NCBI GenBank assembly: GCA_003991915.1
Contig: RQTK01000942.1
Coordinates: 1-64,000, forward strand
Reading direction: 5' to 3'
Source: Elysia chlorotica
Lineage: Eukaryota; Mollusca; Gastropoda; Plakobranchidae
DNA length: 64,000 bases
Shown: in pieces, positions 12,201 through 22,980 of the stretch
How positions within the stretch are numbered: the first letter of the stretch is position 1
How the letters are laid out: every line of letters starts with the position of its first letter
Notes under the pieces: generated by a model
The model's input: only the letters and a program-made list of their open reading frames with translations
Database searches by the model: none
Told to the model about the DNA's origin: nothing
Position numbers and translations under genes: made by a program

Positions 12201-13446
12201 AGTCTAAGAGCAAGATTCTCTGACTTAAATTAAATAACCAGCATCTTTTCTGAGAAAAGAACCATGGAAACTTACCAAAAATATGAGGACAAAGAGCAAA
12301 ACTATGTTTTCCCCTGAGTATATGACCTTAGTTTCCCTTTGCTTTAAAAATCACAAAAAAACAAACTTACTTGGAAAGTGGCATCCTCACAATTCTAAAG
12401 ATCTATTTCAATAGAGATTAAAAATGCAGATAACAAATCGTAGTTCTTGTCTAAGTCGTCCTTATGTTAATATGTTCTTATTGTGCCTGGCTTTGCTCCC
12501 CATCCGTGGTCCGACAGTTTCTCCTGGTCTTTAACTGGGTGGACTACAAGCGCATGGAGTACGCAGGGAAAGTCTACCCAGTCTGGGCTGAGCTGGCTGG
12601 CTGGTTCATGGCCTTCATCCCCATCATTCTTATCACCTGCATGGCCGTATGGAAGTTCTACCGAGCACCCGCAGAGAGGACGTATCGTGCGGTGAGTGAT
12701 GCTCTTCTAATGCTCTTTAGTTGGTCGGTTGTAGTTTTAATTGAGCAAAACTGACTAGTAATGGTAAACAAAAAATTATTTTCATATCCGTTGGTTTACA
12801 AGGAAATTCAGGTTAAATCAATGAAATAGAGATTGAATGATAAAAAGAAAAATAATGTGGGCAACCAGGGAAAATCAGGCTAATGTTGCAGATACAAATT
12901 TTGAGCTAGAGCCCTTTAAAGATGGTAAAACTACTCTGTATTGACTTGTACACTATAAATGAACCAATAAGTTTAAAAAAGAAGAAAAAAGTCCGTTGCT
13001 CGATTTACCCTCACTGTTTATAAATAGGGGAAAAAAATGAGAAGAAGAATGTTTCATATATTTGACTGAAATACTTTGTCTTTTAAAATTGGACTTTCTC
13101 TTTCAAGGCTTAGCATGAGGACCAAAGAGAATAACATTGTATTCAAAACATTGTTCTTAGTTTCTGACACAAAAAAAAATAACAATCTTGCACCCAGCTT
13201 TTAATATTTCAATTATTATGTTTATTCCAGAACTCAATGTTTTTTTTGAAAATGCTGTCATACTGTCCACCTGGTTATTTCTTCCTACAGAAAATCCAGA
13301 AGCTTCTACACCCGACTCCTCACTGGGGCCCTGCCCACAAAATTCCCAAGTACGATCTCGGTGATATAGAAAGCGGGAAAGGAAAAACAGTGACCAACCC
13401 TGGATTCGCTGCTGCGGGTGGAAATCCATTTGAGACGAGGATCTAA
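3904..13446 (+). CDS. SLC6-family Na+/Cl--coupled transporter, glycine/amino-acid type
   Basis: Fourteen exons, all with AG acceptors and GT donors and all phase-compatible, give 646 codons before TAA (13444-13446), the usual SLC6 length. The protein has the family's 12-helix plan: TM1 motif [11 protein letters not shown]6 with [10 protein letters not shown], and an EL2 loop with several N-glycosylation sequons (NGS, NHT, NAT, NAS). The residue equal to the monoamine Asp of TM1 is Gly ([10 protein letters not shown]), which points to an amino-acid substrate. The TM6-TM7 sequence and the tail motif HWGP most resemble the glycine/ATB0,+ (SLC6A5/A9/A14) group. The tail ends E-T-R-I, a class I PDZ-ligand form, comparable to the SRI end of GlyT1. 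Odd points: the conserved TM8 Asp of the Na2 site is Gly (LGMGSE), and a TM6 Ser of the chloride site is Ala. Exon 10 is present twice. The first exon here opens at an acceptor, so the start codon is upstream and was not identified. Substrate is not proven. Confidence 0.93.
4451..4585 (+). CDS. SLC6 exon 2: TM2
   Basis: Acceptor CCTCCAG, donor GTAAGG. Encodes GAFLFPF then the TM2 signature [14 protein letters not shown] truncated copy of its first 26 bases lies at about 620-645. Confidence 0.93.
4605..4655 (-). mobile_element. SINE tail fragment, minus orientation
   Basis: GGTTGGTTTAACGTCCAAC followed by AGCAGCACTATATAGGC. This is the reverse of the family tail GTTGGACGTTAAACCAAC. Confidence 0.6.
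5153..5293 (+). CDS. SLC6 exon 3: TM3
   Basis: Acceptor CTCCCAG, donor GTGAGT. Encodes TM3 ([16 protein letters not shown]) and the start of extracellular loop 2 (ELPWERC). YYTVI contains the conserved TM3 tyrosine of the substrate site. Confidence 0.93.
5979..6141 (+). CDS. SLC6 exon 4: glycosylated extracellular loop 2
   Basis: Acceptor CCTCACAG, donor GTGAGA. Encodes the variable EL2 loop with conserved cysteines and at least five N-X-S/T sequons. A long CT microsatellite starts about 70 bp downstream. Confidence 0.9.
6212..6300. repeat. CT microsatellite
   Basis: Nearly pure CT run in SLC6 intron 4, ending in CCCT and CTAT variants. Confidence 0.95.
6530..6615 (+). mobile_element. SINE tail fragment, plus orientation
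   Basis: TTGTCAGACATTAGTGTTGG and a decayed AACGTTGGGTGTTGTTAGG tail, just before SLC6 exon 5. Confidence 0.5.
6642..6774 (+). CDS. SLC6 exon 5: TM4
   Basis: Acceptor CCGTCTAG, donor GTCAGT. Encodes the end of EL2 ([15 protein letters not shown]) and TM4 ([12 protein letters not shown]) to the GTQSMGK turn. Confidence 0.93.
7234..7368 (+). CDS. SLC6 exon 6: TM5 and EL3
   Basis: Acceptor GTGTGCAG, donor GTTAGT. Encodes [20 protein letters not shown], the family TM5 signature, then EL3 with IIYYLTPDF. Length 135, phase 0 at both ends. Confidence 0.93.
7737..7840 (+). CDS. SLC6 exon 7: TM6 unwound region
   Basis: Acceptor TTGTCTAG, donor GTAAGC. Encodes TM6 ([20 protein letters not shown]), which forms part of the substrate and chloride sites. 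The Gln of the chloride site is kept, but the following site Ser is Ala (QIFFA rather than QIFFS). Confidence 0.93.
8010..8200 (-). mobile_element. SINE, minus orientation, in SLC6 intron 7
   Basis: GGCTATATTGTAGACGGGGA, TGCTGCCACACATGAGACAG and GGATACCATGACTCCTGTCT are family body blocks. The tRNA-like box B is present as CTTGAACC. Confidence 0.72.
8449..8573 (+). CDS. SLC6 exon 8: TM7
   Basis: Acceptor TTTTTTCAG, donor GTGGGT. Encodes [17 protein letters not shown] and TM7. The Asn and Ser of the chloride site (N-x-x-T-S) are kept. Confidence 0.93.
8814..8926 (+). CDS. SLC6 exon 9: EL4 and first part of TM8
   Basis: Acceptor TCTCAG, donor GTACGC. Encodes [17 protein letters not shown] and [13 protein letters not shown]. 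In most animal SLC6 proteins the last motif is LGLDS/T; the Asp is Gly here. Confidence 0.93.
9224..9638 (+). repeat. Direct repeat containing SLC6 exon 10, copy a
   Basis: Begins ACTAAAAAGACAAGGCTA and ends near GTCAGAC. Its partner is 10397-10807. Exon, flanking introns and a downstream TG/CTGT-rich tract are all shared. Confidence 0.92.
9400..9528 (+). CDS. SLC6 exon 10, copy a (TM8-TM9)
   Basis: Acceptor TTGCTTCAG, donor GTCTGT. The 129 bases (43 codons, phase 0 at both ends) encode [13 protein letters not shown] and TM9 ([15 protein letters not shown]). Copy b at 10572-10700 gives the same protein. Only one copy fits a normal 12-helix transporter. Which one is used cannot be told from sequence. 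Confidence 0.85.
10397..10807 (+). repeat. Direct repeat containing SLC6 exon 10, copy b
   Basis: Partner of 9224-9638. The shared sequence ends inside a SINE tail (GTCAGAC, then GTCAGTCTTGGG only in this copy). Confidence 0.92.
10572..10700 (+). CDS. SLC6 exon 10, copy b (TM8-TM9)
   Basis: Acceptor TTGCTTCAG, donor GTCTGT, 129 bases, phase 0 at both ends. The coding differences from copy a are silent. It lies 1172 bp downstream of copy a inside a direct repeat. Inclusion of both copies would keep the frame but add 43 residues and an extra helix. Confidence 0.85.
10790..10885 (+). mobile_element. SINE 3' end, plus orientation
   Basis: GTCAGACGTCAGTCTTGGGA, then GGACGTTAAACCAACTCATC. It lies at the break point of the exon 10 duplication. 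Confidence 0.7.
11170..11352 (-). mobile_element. SINE, minus orientation, in SLC6 intron 10
   Basis: Tail GTTGGTTAGTTGGTTTCTCC, body CTACGTTGTGGACAGGTCC and AACACCGACCCAACCAG. Confidence 0.7.
11442..11541 (+). CDS. SLC6 exon 11: TM10
   Basis: Acceptor TATTGTCAG, donor GTCAGT. Encodes [19 protein letters not shown] and [10 protein letters not shown], the family TM10 pattern (G-x-Y-x-x-x-L-x-D). Confidence 0.93.
11837..11946 (+). CDS. SLC6 exon 12: TM10-TM11 loop
   Basis: Acceptor TTTTTTTCAG, donor GTGAGT. Encodes [13 protein letters not shown] and [15 protein letters not shown]. The D/E-x-EMMIG motif is typical of the family. Confidence 0.92.
12518..12691 (+). CDS. SLC6 exon 13: TM11-TM12
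   Basis: Acceptor GTCCGACAG (a weak pyrimidine tract), donor GTGAGT. Encodes [20 protein letters not shown] and TM12. Length 174, phase 0 at both ends. Confidence 0.91.
13291..13446 (+). CDS. SLC6 exon 14: cytosolic C-tail and stop
   Basis: Acceptor TTCCTACAG. Encodes [20 protein letters not shown] through NPFETRI, then TAA. The last four residues fit a class I PDZ ligand (x-T-x-hydrophobic), suggesting anchoring to a scaffold at a synapse or epithelial face (inference). Confidence 0.92.
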   Translation, partial: KIQKLLHPTPHWGPAHKIPKYDLGDIESGKGKTVTNPGFAAAGGNPFETRI

Positions 13447-14322
13447 CGGTTACATTCTAGATGGTGACCACCCAAGAAATAAAAAACAACAAAAGAAATC
13501 AACTTGCTAGGATTTTAGCATAGATAAAAACTAGGTGCAGGCCAATGATGAAAGTAGTTTGTCAAAATTTAGGCGCAAATTCTCAGAAGTCCAAGATTTT
13601 CGTTGTGAGACGGGGCACAGAACCAGTCGCATGTTAATCAGGCCACCAATGTGCCAGACCGTGGCGCCTACAGTGAATCCAAGCCCACGTACTCCTAGTG
13701 CTTCTTCAACAAGAGTGGCTTGCAACTCTTACTACAGCTCTCTGTGCCTGGCAACAATTAACGGGTAAAAGATGCAGCAACTTGTCTGTCAAGAATATAA
13801 AAATTAATGGTGGCAACCTCTGTGCCAAGTATCGAAATTGTGGCAAGGAATTGGCTTCTTATTAATTAGAATGATCAATGACCAAGAAATTATTTTAAAA
13901 AGATGAAACGTTTAAAGGAATATCTTTGTTTAAGGGTCATTATAGAATTGGTCAATGAAGTATATAATGATATATATGTGTGTGAATATGCCATATTACA
14001 ATCATTCTCCAGTCACTCATAATTAGGGAAATTTGATGAGTGATGCCAATTTTCTGTAAAATTATTTTCTTGTAAGAATCATTGACCATAATGATGGTAG
14101 TCATTGAATCCGTGATAATTGACATGTGAGAAAAAATTGTAAAAAAAACCCCAAAAAAAACAAAAAAAAAAACATTAAGGATTTAAGTATGGTAAAAGTT
14201 GACCCTTCCAGAATTCAGTTCAGCATCAACTTCACTGTGAAAGTATGCAAACCAAAATATACTGGCTTGCCCTCAATTTTATCATTCTTTTTTGTGCTGG
14301 ATTATTGTCGTTATTATAAATG

Positions 14323-14323
14323 A

Positions 14324-14381
<58 letters not shown>

Positions 14382-14382
14382 G
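14323..14382. repeat. ATT triplet repeat
   Basis: About 19 uninterrupted TTA/ATT triplets in the presumed SLC6 3' UTR. Confidence 0.95.
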
Positions 14383-17300
14383 GTTGTTTTTCTTTTTAAG
14401 CAACTAATTGTGTACCTTTTCATCATGGAAAAGGCTTTAACTTTCTTCAACTAAAAGCTAACTTTTTGCGAGAAATGAAAGCTTCCTTTTGAGTTTTTTT
14501 GCCGCAGACAAGGCCTAACAAGGAAGTTTTTCCTGCACTTCATCCGGTGTTTCTTTTTGAAAACTGTCCTTCTTTTCTTTTTGAAAAGATGGGCAATCCC
14601 CATTGATCCCATTTTGTCATATCAATTGTATGGCCTTGGAGGATTCGTGTTGAGTCTTCTGATACAGAACCATTAGTGGCAGGTCTTTGGCTGTAAATGT
14701 ATATAATACCTTCATTGAACCAATGGGCTATTCACTATTGATACTGTTGTTATTGGTTATCTCTTTGCTTTGTTTCTATTTTTGACAGTCAGTTCTATGC
14801 AATCATTGCTGGGCATGCTTCTGCTGTATCTCATTCCTTGTGTGACAGTGAACCGTTTCGTGTATACATACAAACGTAAAAAATACAAATATTCATGTTG
14901 TTTCTCAGGATGTGTTAATATGTAGGGGCAGCCTCTACCTGCAGAGTGATCTCTCAGATCCCTTGTCTAATTTCCCTCAGGAATGAGACCTGAGTTTGCC
15001 GCTATGTTATGAGAATGATTGTGACTTTTCAATCAAGGCTTCAAATACGTTTTTCTCTGCTTTTTGAATTGTCGTAGGACTGTGAATAACTGCTGTTCAT
15101 AGCCAAAGTTTGAGTATACAGAACCTTTTCACACCCAATAAACCCAAGTGGCACGCAGCGATTAAGTGTAAACCATGTCAAGCGACAAAACGCGAAGCGG
15201 ATGTAACAAAAAACCAACATTTGAAGCAAATTTTAGAAAGCCCACTTCTCACTTTGATTTTCAAAAAATATTTTTTTCATGTAGAAGATCTAAATGTTTC
15301 TAAGCTAGTTGTGTTTAATTTTGTGGTAAACTGATCATCTAAATACAAAAACTATTAGTATTACATCCTAATGTGTTATTGACTTCTGAACTGTGACAGT
15401 GAGTGATAGCAAATGTTTAAGGTATTGTGGAGAAGAATCAAGGGTTCTTTAACTGCTCAAATCAAGTGTTCTGATATGATAAGTACAAAACTTTTGCCTT
15501 TTCTATTATATACCATTGGTATATGCTTAAAAAAAAATCTTATATGTAAATTTTTTTGTTCTTGAACAAAATATTTTTTTGTCTTTTTAAGTCAGTCAAA
15601 GGATGAAGCTTAAAAAGTTTGTTGTTGAACCTGCACTACCCATGTGCCAGATTGCTATGTTTCGTTAATCTCTGCAGCAGACTTTCGTTTTGATCAATTA
15701 TTAAAGTCAAATGGCAAGGATCCAGTAATGTTTATTTAGATATTTGATTGTTATATATGTCGATATTCTCTCAGACTTACATTAACACAAGAAAGAAGCC
15801 TTAGTGTACAAGTAAAGTTTCTGTTAAGTATTTGTACGTTCTATGCTATCCTTTACCTCGCGTGATTTTCTTTTCTTTTTTAAACAGTGTTTGTTAGCTC
15901 TTTTTGCTGCCACTGGTTTGTGGATATTTTTACTTGGACTGTACATCTTCATGTTTGTGTTCAAAGTGTTGCCCATGAGGATATTTTCTACTCTCTATGT
16001 CACGGCGTTATTTTATTTCTGTACATGGTTGGACGAATCTCATCGCAAGGAGACCGATCAACTCAGTCAAGCTGACCAAACTAGTTCTGACCTCTCGAAA
16101 GTTTGCTCCAAATAAACTACTCCTGAAGTTGGAAAGTCTAGGTCTAGTGTTTGCTTTAGCAGCTCCACGCTCCTCTCCTTAGTTTAATTTGGCTGTCACT
16201 TGTTTTTGTTTTTTAATTATTTACACTTATTATGTATCTTAGCCCATTGAGATTTTTACATTGGTCTGTTAACTTTTAAATTCTCAAACTCAATCTCATG
16301 TTTCCATTTGTTGTCTTTTTATCTGTTACTTTAACCCTGTTGATATATCCTGTTTGTGTTATTTGTATTTCTACATAGTTAGGAAAGACAGCAAGTTACT
16401 TTTATTTTGAAATGGTGATCGTTATCAAATCAGTAAAACATGTAGGGGAACGATAGAATAATAATTCTGAACATGAACTGATGCTATTTAGGGTAGATTT
16501 ATCGTATCTGCAAAATCTAAAGCTCGGTATCGTATAATTCAATGATTTTACCAAAAATGCTCCTGGAGGCTCCCTGTTCAGTATTACACTATTATTCAGA
16601 TGGACTTGAGAGGTAATTAGGGCATGGCTAGGGAAAGGGAACCTAGGGCTATTTCCTGACTTACGGCTACCTCAATTCCAGTGGTGTAGGGACAAAGGCA
16701 GGAGTACCGTCAAGAATGTAGATCCCTAATGGCAAAACCAGAGGCTAAAGATTTAGTTAGATGTTTCAGAAAAAAAACAAACTCATAGTGCTTTTGATAC
16801 GGGGAGCTAGCGTGGCACATGCTCACTTTATTTCTATATAGAAAGTATGGCGGTTAAACAACGTTTAGACTGAGTTTTAACTGAGGTCTAAAGAAGCAAA
16901 CAGCAGTAATTATCTTGAGCCATATACGCAAAACGCTTGTGCTTATCTTTCACTATTCCACACACTTTGGTTAATACCATAATTGTTTCCACCTTTCCCC
17001 TAGTAACTATCAATGTTTGAGAGGACAAAGTAATTTATTGCTGTGCGTGCCAAGTTTTGTTGAATCTCATCAGTTAAGTGAAACGCCCACAACTGCCAGA
17101 CTTTTTTGTTTGTTATCGAGCCATATAGTTAGTTATCAACCTAAATATTGTGATATTATTATCATATTTAAAATGTTTGAGTTTACAAATATTGCATTTT
17201 GTAATAGTCTGTTATTTATAATGTTGGTGTATCATGTTTGAAATATCAATAATAAGTTTACACATGTTTTCATCGCAAGAGCGTTTTTTTGTTTTGTTTT

Positions 17301-18574
17301 TCATAATGTTTGTGGTACCAGTAGCTTAGAAGTAAGCATTGGGAAGATCTTGATTTTAAAAGCTTTGAAACATTTTGTTGGTACTGTATGTAGCTGCCAG
17401 CTTTTGAAACTAAACTTATACTGAATGAGACATACTAATTGTGTATGATTTTAAAATGTCTTCATGAGGCAAAAATAACCTACATTGAACCTCAGACACA
17501 TGATGCAGTTACTCAACTTTGGAAAAGGGTGGGAAAGCTGAAAATTTTAATTTTCCGCAGTTTCCCTTTTGTTAATTGTTTTTTTTAAATTTTGTTTGTT
17601 TTGTTTTATAGACTTTTGAATTTTAAAAATATCTGTATTATTTTTGGGGAATTCCTTCACTATTTGTAATCGAGTTTAATGTCGCAATTCAGAGCTACTA
17701 ATCTGTGCCTTAATTGTCAATTTCATTAATATGGGATAATTTTTGTGTGTGTAAATCGGGAACACAACCTGCATTTCATTTTGTCTTGTTTTTTAGTTTC
17801 TTTGTTATTTGTCTTTTTTTTTTATATTAAATGTTTCTCCTCTGCCCTTTGTTAAATCCCTTGTTTCTTTTAATTTTATACTTTGTTCAAGGACAAAAAT
17901 GTTTTTTGTTGTTGTTTCTGAAAATTGTTGTTTTTTAGCCTTTCAGTTTTAATGAATTTTATGAGCTTTTCAAGGGAAGAAAAAACAATTTTATGTAGCA
18001 TCAACATCTAGATGTTAGACTAATTTTAGGGTGGTTCATTTTTCACACCCATGATTGAAGTTTTATTGTCAAATTGTTGTAGCTTATTTTTATCATTTTT
18101 GTGGAGTCAAGCTTATCTTTTGTTTGGCTTTAACTGCATATTATCGACATAAGAAAGAAAAAATAACATTTTCTCCTCTTGTTTGCTTTAACAGATTTAC
18201 ATAGCTATTGCTGTGACGTCGACTAAGTAATTTTACATGAGCCTTATTTTAGTCTCTTTGTAACAAGACTGTATTGTTTAAGTATTTTTTCCTTTCTTTA
18301 TAATACAAATTGACCAGATTTTTTTTGCTGATTCATAAATATGTTTTTATCATATGAAATGCCTTTCAATTTTAAAAGTTGTTTTTTGATGATTGACTAT
18401 CACCATAAAACCAGATCTGAGTTGTTTTGTTTTTTCGTTGTGCAGGTCTCGTTATCATCGCTGTTGTATCCACAGTATGTGTGTCAACAGTCTCAGCCGG
18501 CCTTTAGCACTATCAAAGCCAGGCTCAATGGTTTGATATCCAATTAATTGGAATTTTGTAGGCTAGATTTCTCC

Positions 18575-18680
18575 TGGGGATTCTTTTATAGAGTGACGGG
18601 TCCCCAGACAGAGTGGGGATTCCCCCATTGAGTGAGGGGTCTCTAGACAGAGTCGTGGTTCTTCTATAGGGTGACTGACG
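18575..18680. repeat. Short imperfect minisatellite (about 38 bp)
   Basis: GACGGGTCCCCAGACAGAGT, GAGGGGTCTCTAGACAGAGT and TTCTTTTATAGAGTGAC / TTCTTCTATAGGGTGAC alternate. It lies in the presumed SLC6 3' UTR. Confidence 0.6.
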
Positions 18681-21178
18681 AGTTCTCTGGGGGTGTTGCA
18701 GCCAGTCACTATATACTGATACTGATCTGACCAGTAAGAAAACACAGGTAGCCTGACCAGTAACCAAATGCAGATTAGAAGCTGCACGCCCTATCAAACT
18801 CCTCCTCCCCTTCTTTTCTAGTTTTGCTGGCATGATAAGTAGGAATAAGTCAATGTTGCCTCGCTAGGGTGGGAAGAAGGAAAAAGCTTATACGGCTACA
18901 GTGGCCTACTGACACGGCTGGAACTAGACAATTCAGACTTGATAGTTTGGAAACCATAACTGGAGCGAGGTCTGTAGTTCTGTTGGTGCAGGCAAACCAT
19001 TTTCTTCACCCATAACTTTTTAATCATTTGTACTGTGTATTTCATCAATGTTACAATGCTTGTTTCTATTTTAAATAAATAATGTGTACATTCAAACTAC
19101 CTTTTTGCATCATATCTGTTTACCAGTTTCCGACCATTATTGTATGTTGTTTGATAATCTTGAATGTTCATCTTTTATCAAAATATTCTGAAAAGATTTG
19201 TAAAATACAACATCAAAATAGATTTAAAATTTGTTTTTGAAGTGGAAACCGTGCATATTATAGTTTTGACTCAGCACATACAGCTTAGACAAAGACAGAT
19301 GAGATTGGCATGTCAGTCAATTCCATAAAATTAATTTAATATATGGGGCAGGTTGTTCCAACAGACTGACTTTAGATATGAGAACATGTGCCTCGCTCGT
19401 CATATCATGCCTGTAAGGTGGGTCTCCTGACCTTTCATATTTCTTTAATTCTCTATCATTACACTGTTAGTTTTGCATATATACCGCAGCATGGAAATCA
19501 AGTCTTCCTAATTTTTTTTTTAGATTCTTTGATAAAAGTAATTCATGTAATGCTATTAAGATCTGTGTCTATCTGTGTGTCTAAGGCGCGGGGAAGACAC
19601 AGAGGTTGGTAGGAGGTTGTGGTTGAGCCATAGCCTTAGTCATTTTTCACGATATTTCATGATAACTATCTGCAGTTTATTCATCATAGTCATATAATTG
19701 TCACAGCATTTTTCATCAATTTCAATTTCTTGAAATAAGTTAATTTTAAGGTTATATATATATAAGGTATACACCATTTTATTTCATTTCATTCTCTGTA
19801 CCACATTCAGTATCATGAAAAGGCTCAGTATTTGCAGCCAAGGAAATTTTTAGTCTTTATTGTAAAATGGTCTATTTAATTTCTAAAAATAAACTAAAGG
19901 AAAATAATGTTTTCTATTTTAGAAATGAGATAGACCACTTTACACCTGAGGTGAAGACAAGAGTTTCCTCAAACAATGATCTCAAGCAACTATGAGCAGA
20001 TTTCTCTCTTGCACTTCACAATTAGTGCCGTCAACATTGCAACGTTGTCAATTTTTCCATGTCATGTAATATTGACACAGCCTACAAACCTGAAGCCTTG
20101 CAACACACCCGAACTGTTGCAGACTTCTCTCACTGAACACAAAACTGTTTGTATGCACGTTGTATAATCTGATTAGTGCAGCTGACAGTTTTAGACTAAT
20201 GCACTCCAAAATGCATTTATTTATATTTTTTGTTTGTTAGTACAAGATTATTTTATTGCTACATTTGTTGCTAGTTTAGTCTATGGAAATGTTTATCATG
20301 ACATACTTCGTAAATCATTGAACACAGTTATAGTATACCGAGAATAATGTGCTCTTTGTTTTATTGGACCTTCTTGACCAAAAGAAACTTGTTATAATTT
20401 AAGTTACATCAGTATTGTCCCCAATGCTTCAAACAGTTTACAAGTGACCCAGTATCAGCTGTGTACTCGGCTTACATGCTAGTCTTTTCAAAAGGGCATA
20501 GGAAATGGCTCGGTTCAAACTTGCTGTATAGTGAACAGATGGAGCAAAAAGTTCTCAAGCAAAATTTAAAGCAAGTTATTGCACTTTGCAATACTTTACA
20601 TGTATATAATGGTTTTTCCAATTCCATGCTGTATAGTTTTACATGACAACAGATTTTTATTATTACTGTAAGAAATTGATCAGAGCGGTAGCATCAGTTT
20701 TAAATGTGAGCCAGTCGATTTACTAACATCTCCCTCCACGTGTCCAGATCTGCTGTACGAACACAGAGCAGCCTATGGCATCACAGCAAGTTGAAATCTC
20801 TGTGAACTTTGGAGGCCTCAAACCCACATCCCCCAACTCTGAAGGCACCGTACTATCTTCTATACTCTCTGCCCAAGATGTAAGATCCTTGTATTCACTT
20901 CCACCATTTTTGGCCTAGTTGCCCTGACAAAGAGGGCTGTAATAAGGTGAGCAATTTGGACAGAGAGACCTGCTGCCCTAGAAGTTGGTACATGCAATTA
21001 GGGGGACATCACATAGTTGTTGATTTGTTCACCACACAAGTTGAGCATAGTGCGGTGAGGGAGTGGAATTGCCCAACAAACACGCCATTGATTTACCAAC
21101 CCAGCACTGTTTTAAAACTTTAACAAAGAGCTTTATTTTTGTATTCCTGAAAGGCTCTGCCTTGCTTTTGTGTATTTT

Positions 21179-21187
21179 GAGAGAGAT

Positions 21188-21250
<63 letters not shown>
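21179..21250. repeat. GA microsatellite
   Basis: GA run with one AAAG interruption, ending in GTGTGTGT. Confidence 0.95.
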
Positions 21251-21251
<1 letters not shown>

Positions 21252-22864
21252 TGTGTGAGGACATGGTCATGTACATCTTGTAGATACCCCAGTTTTCTCC
21301 CCTGACTCTGACTCTTCATTCCTGCTGAACCTTCTGTCGAACCTGGCCTCCCTGTATTTACTCAACAGCTTTGGGCTTTCTCGGTAGTTTTTCTCTCTGC
21401 CCTGTAGCTTTGCTTTCTTTTTCTTTATCATTGACAGTTCAATGACTCATGGATTATTTTTCTTCTTCTCGTTTTACTTGGTTTGTTTCTTTACTACATG
21501 TACTTTATCCATGATTTAAAAAAATTTACTTTCTACCCAAATAAAGAGAAGTATAATTGCAGTGTTCAGCATTAAATATGAATTAAAGATTATCTCTGCA
21601 CGTACATATATAGAAAGCATTTCATAGTTAAGTTTATGCTACTTGCAACAGCCTGTTATTGTTATTTTCTGTTGTTATAATTGTATATTTGTTACCTCAA
21701 AGTGAAACAAGATAAAACAAATTTAAATTAAAAGATAAGACGCATATAACAGTTTGGTGGTGTAATGCAGTTTGGGAAACACCAACTAGTGTTCAGGTTT
21801 TAAAAAAAAGTTCTTCACATTAATCTCCTTGTTATTGCCACAGATTCTTTCTCTTCTTTTCTTTCCCTTCCCCACTTGGTTAAAAAAAGAAGAATCCTGA
21901 AGAAATTATTTATGTATTTATTTTTTCAAATAGAGGAAGAGATTTATTAGGACTAGTGCTGAAGGTGATTGGAATTGAATCTTACAAATACAATATTTTT
22001 TAAGGAAAAAAGAAAAGCAATCAAACCTTTCGCACAAATTAATTCAATGTAACCGGGACTGAAAAGATATATAGAACCAGCCTTTGAAGCTAATTTGAAT
22101 CAATATACAATGATACTGTCAATAATACAATGCAGGCACTGGCATATCTAATTCTTTCAGGTTAATTGTGATATGGTTTTTTGCATTCTTGATTCTGCAA
22201 ACCTATCTGGTTGTAATTGTTTTTTAATTGTTTAGTGGCAGTGCTTTGCGAGTTTGGCCATGTGGTCTATTGAGTATACTCTGCGAGAGAAATTGCAAGG
22301 TATAGTGTAAGATTTCGGCTGTAAACAAGAACAAAATCTGCTATGACAGAACTTGTCTTCATTCTAAGGACTTTGTTTTATCCATCTGACTTTTGTATTA
22401 TGTATTATGTATCATATGGTGTAGATCCATAAAGTTTTCATATGCAGCCTTTTTAGCTCTAAGTTAATGTAAAAAATATACATTAGCACAAGTTGGTATT
22501 GAATTGTTTTTTTTATTTTTTATTTTATTGTTTATTTTTCACTAGTAATGTAATCATGGCTCTAGTCCCATATTTTAAGTTCTTCAAATTCTTTAGACAG
22601 TTAATTGTGTTAAATTTTTGTTTACCTTGTTTGTTTTAAAAAGTTGGAATTTTTTAGAGTTTACTCTTTGTTATTATATTTATATACATAATTTTGTTTT
22701 CTGTGGTGTGGATTCCTTTATTAGTAAATAAGACTAAGTTATTGCCTGGTTGAATTTCAAAGCTCCTTTAGGATTAGAATGGACCTGATGTCTGTATATT
22801 TTGTTGGATTCAGGCTTAGCACAGAATTGAAGTGTGCTGTGTTTGTACATAAATAAGCTTTGTA

Positions 22865-22870
22865 AATAAA
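22865..22870 (+). terminator. Poly(A) signal, SLC6 gene (best candidate)
   Basis: AATAAA with a downstream GT-rich element (22887-22900). It faces a minus-strand AATAAA at 22975-22980. Confidence 0.55.
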
Positions 22871-22974
22871 ATCTTGAACATGACGGAGTGTGTTTTTCAC
22901 TTTTTGAAGAGAAAGCGTGAGTGGGCAAAAATAGTCAACCCCTTAGACTGTGTCAATAAAATTAATAAAATAGG

Positions 22975-22980
22975 TTTATT
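22975..22980 (-). terminator. EPS8: Poly(A) signal, EPS8 (best candidate)
   Basis: TTTATT on the plus strand, AATAAA on the minus strand, 2.2 kb past the EPS8 stop. Other minus-strand AATAAA forms lie nearby, so the exact end is uncertain. Confidence 0.5.

Larger units (their letters stand above)
13447..22890 (+). other. Probable very long 3' UTR of the SLC6 gene
   Basis: Strand composition stays T-rich on the plus strand, with no coding exon recognised. Several AATAAA-type sites occur (for example near 16107 and 19074). The best end is AATAAA at 22865-22870 followed by a GT-rich tract (GAGTGTGTTTTT). Just after it the composition flips to A-rich on the plus strand. A 9.4-kb 3' UTR is inference; an earlier poly(A) site would leave much of it intergenic. 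It contains a TTA repeat, a GA repeat and a small minisatellite. Confidence 0.5.

Noticed and set aside
15843-16115. 90-codon hydrophobic plus-strand frame after a good acceptor (TTTTTTAAACAG)
   Set aside because: No recognisable family. It lies in the T-rich presumed 3' UTR, where chance frames are rich in Phe and Leu. The SLC6 protein already ends properly at 13446.
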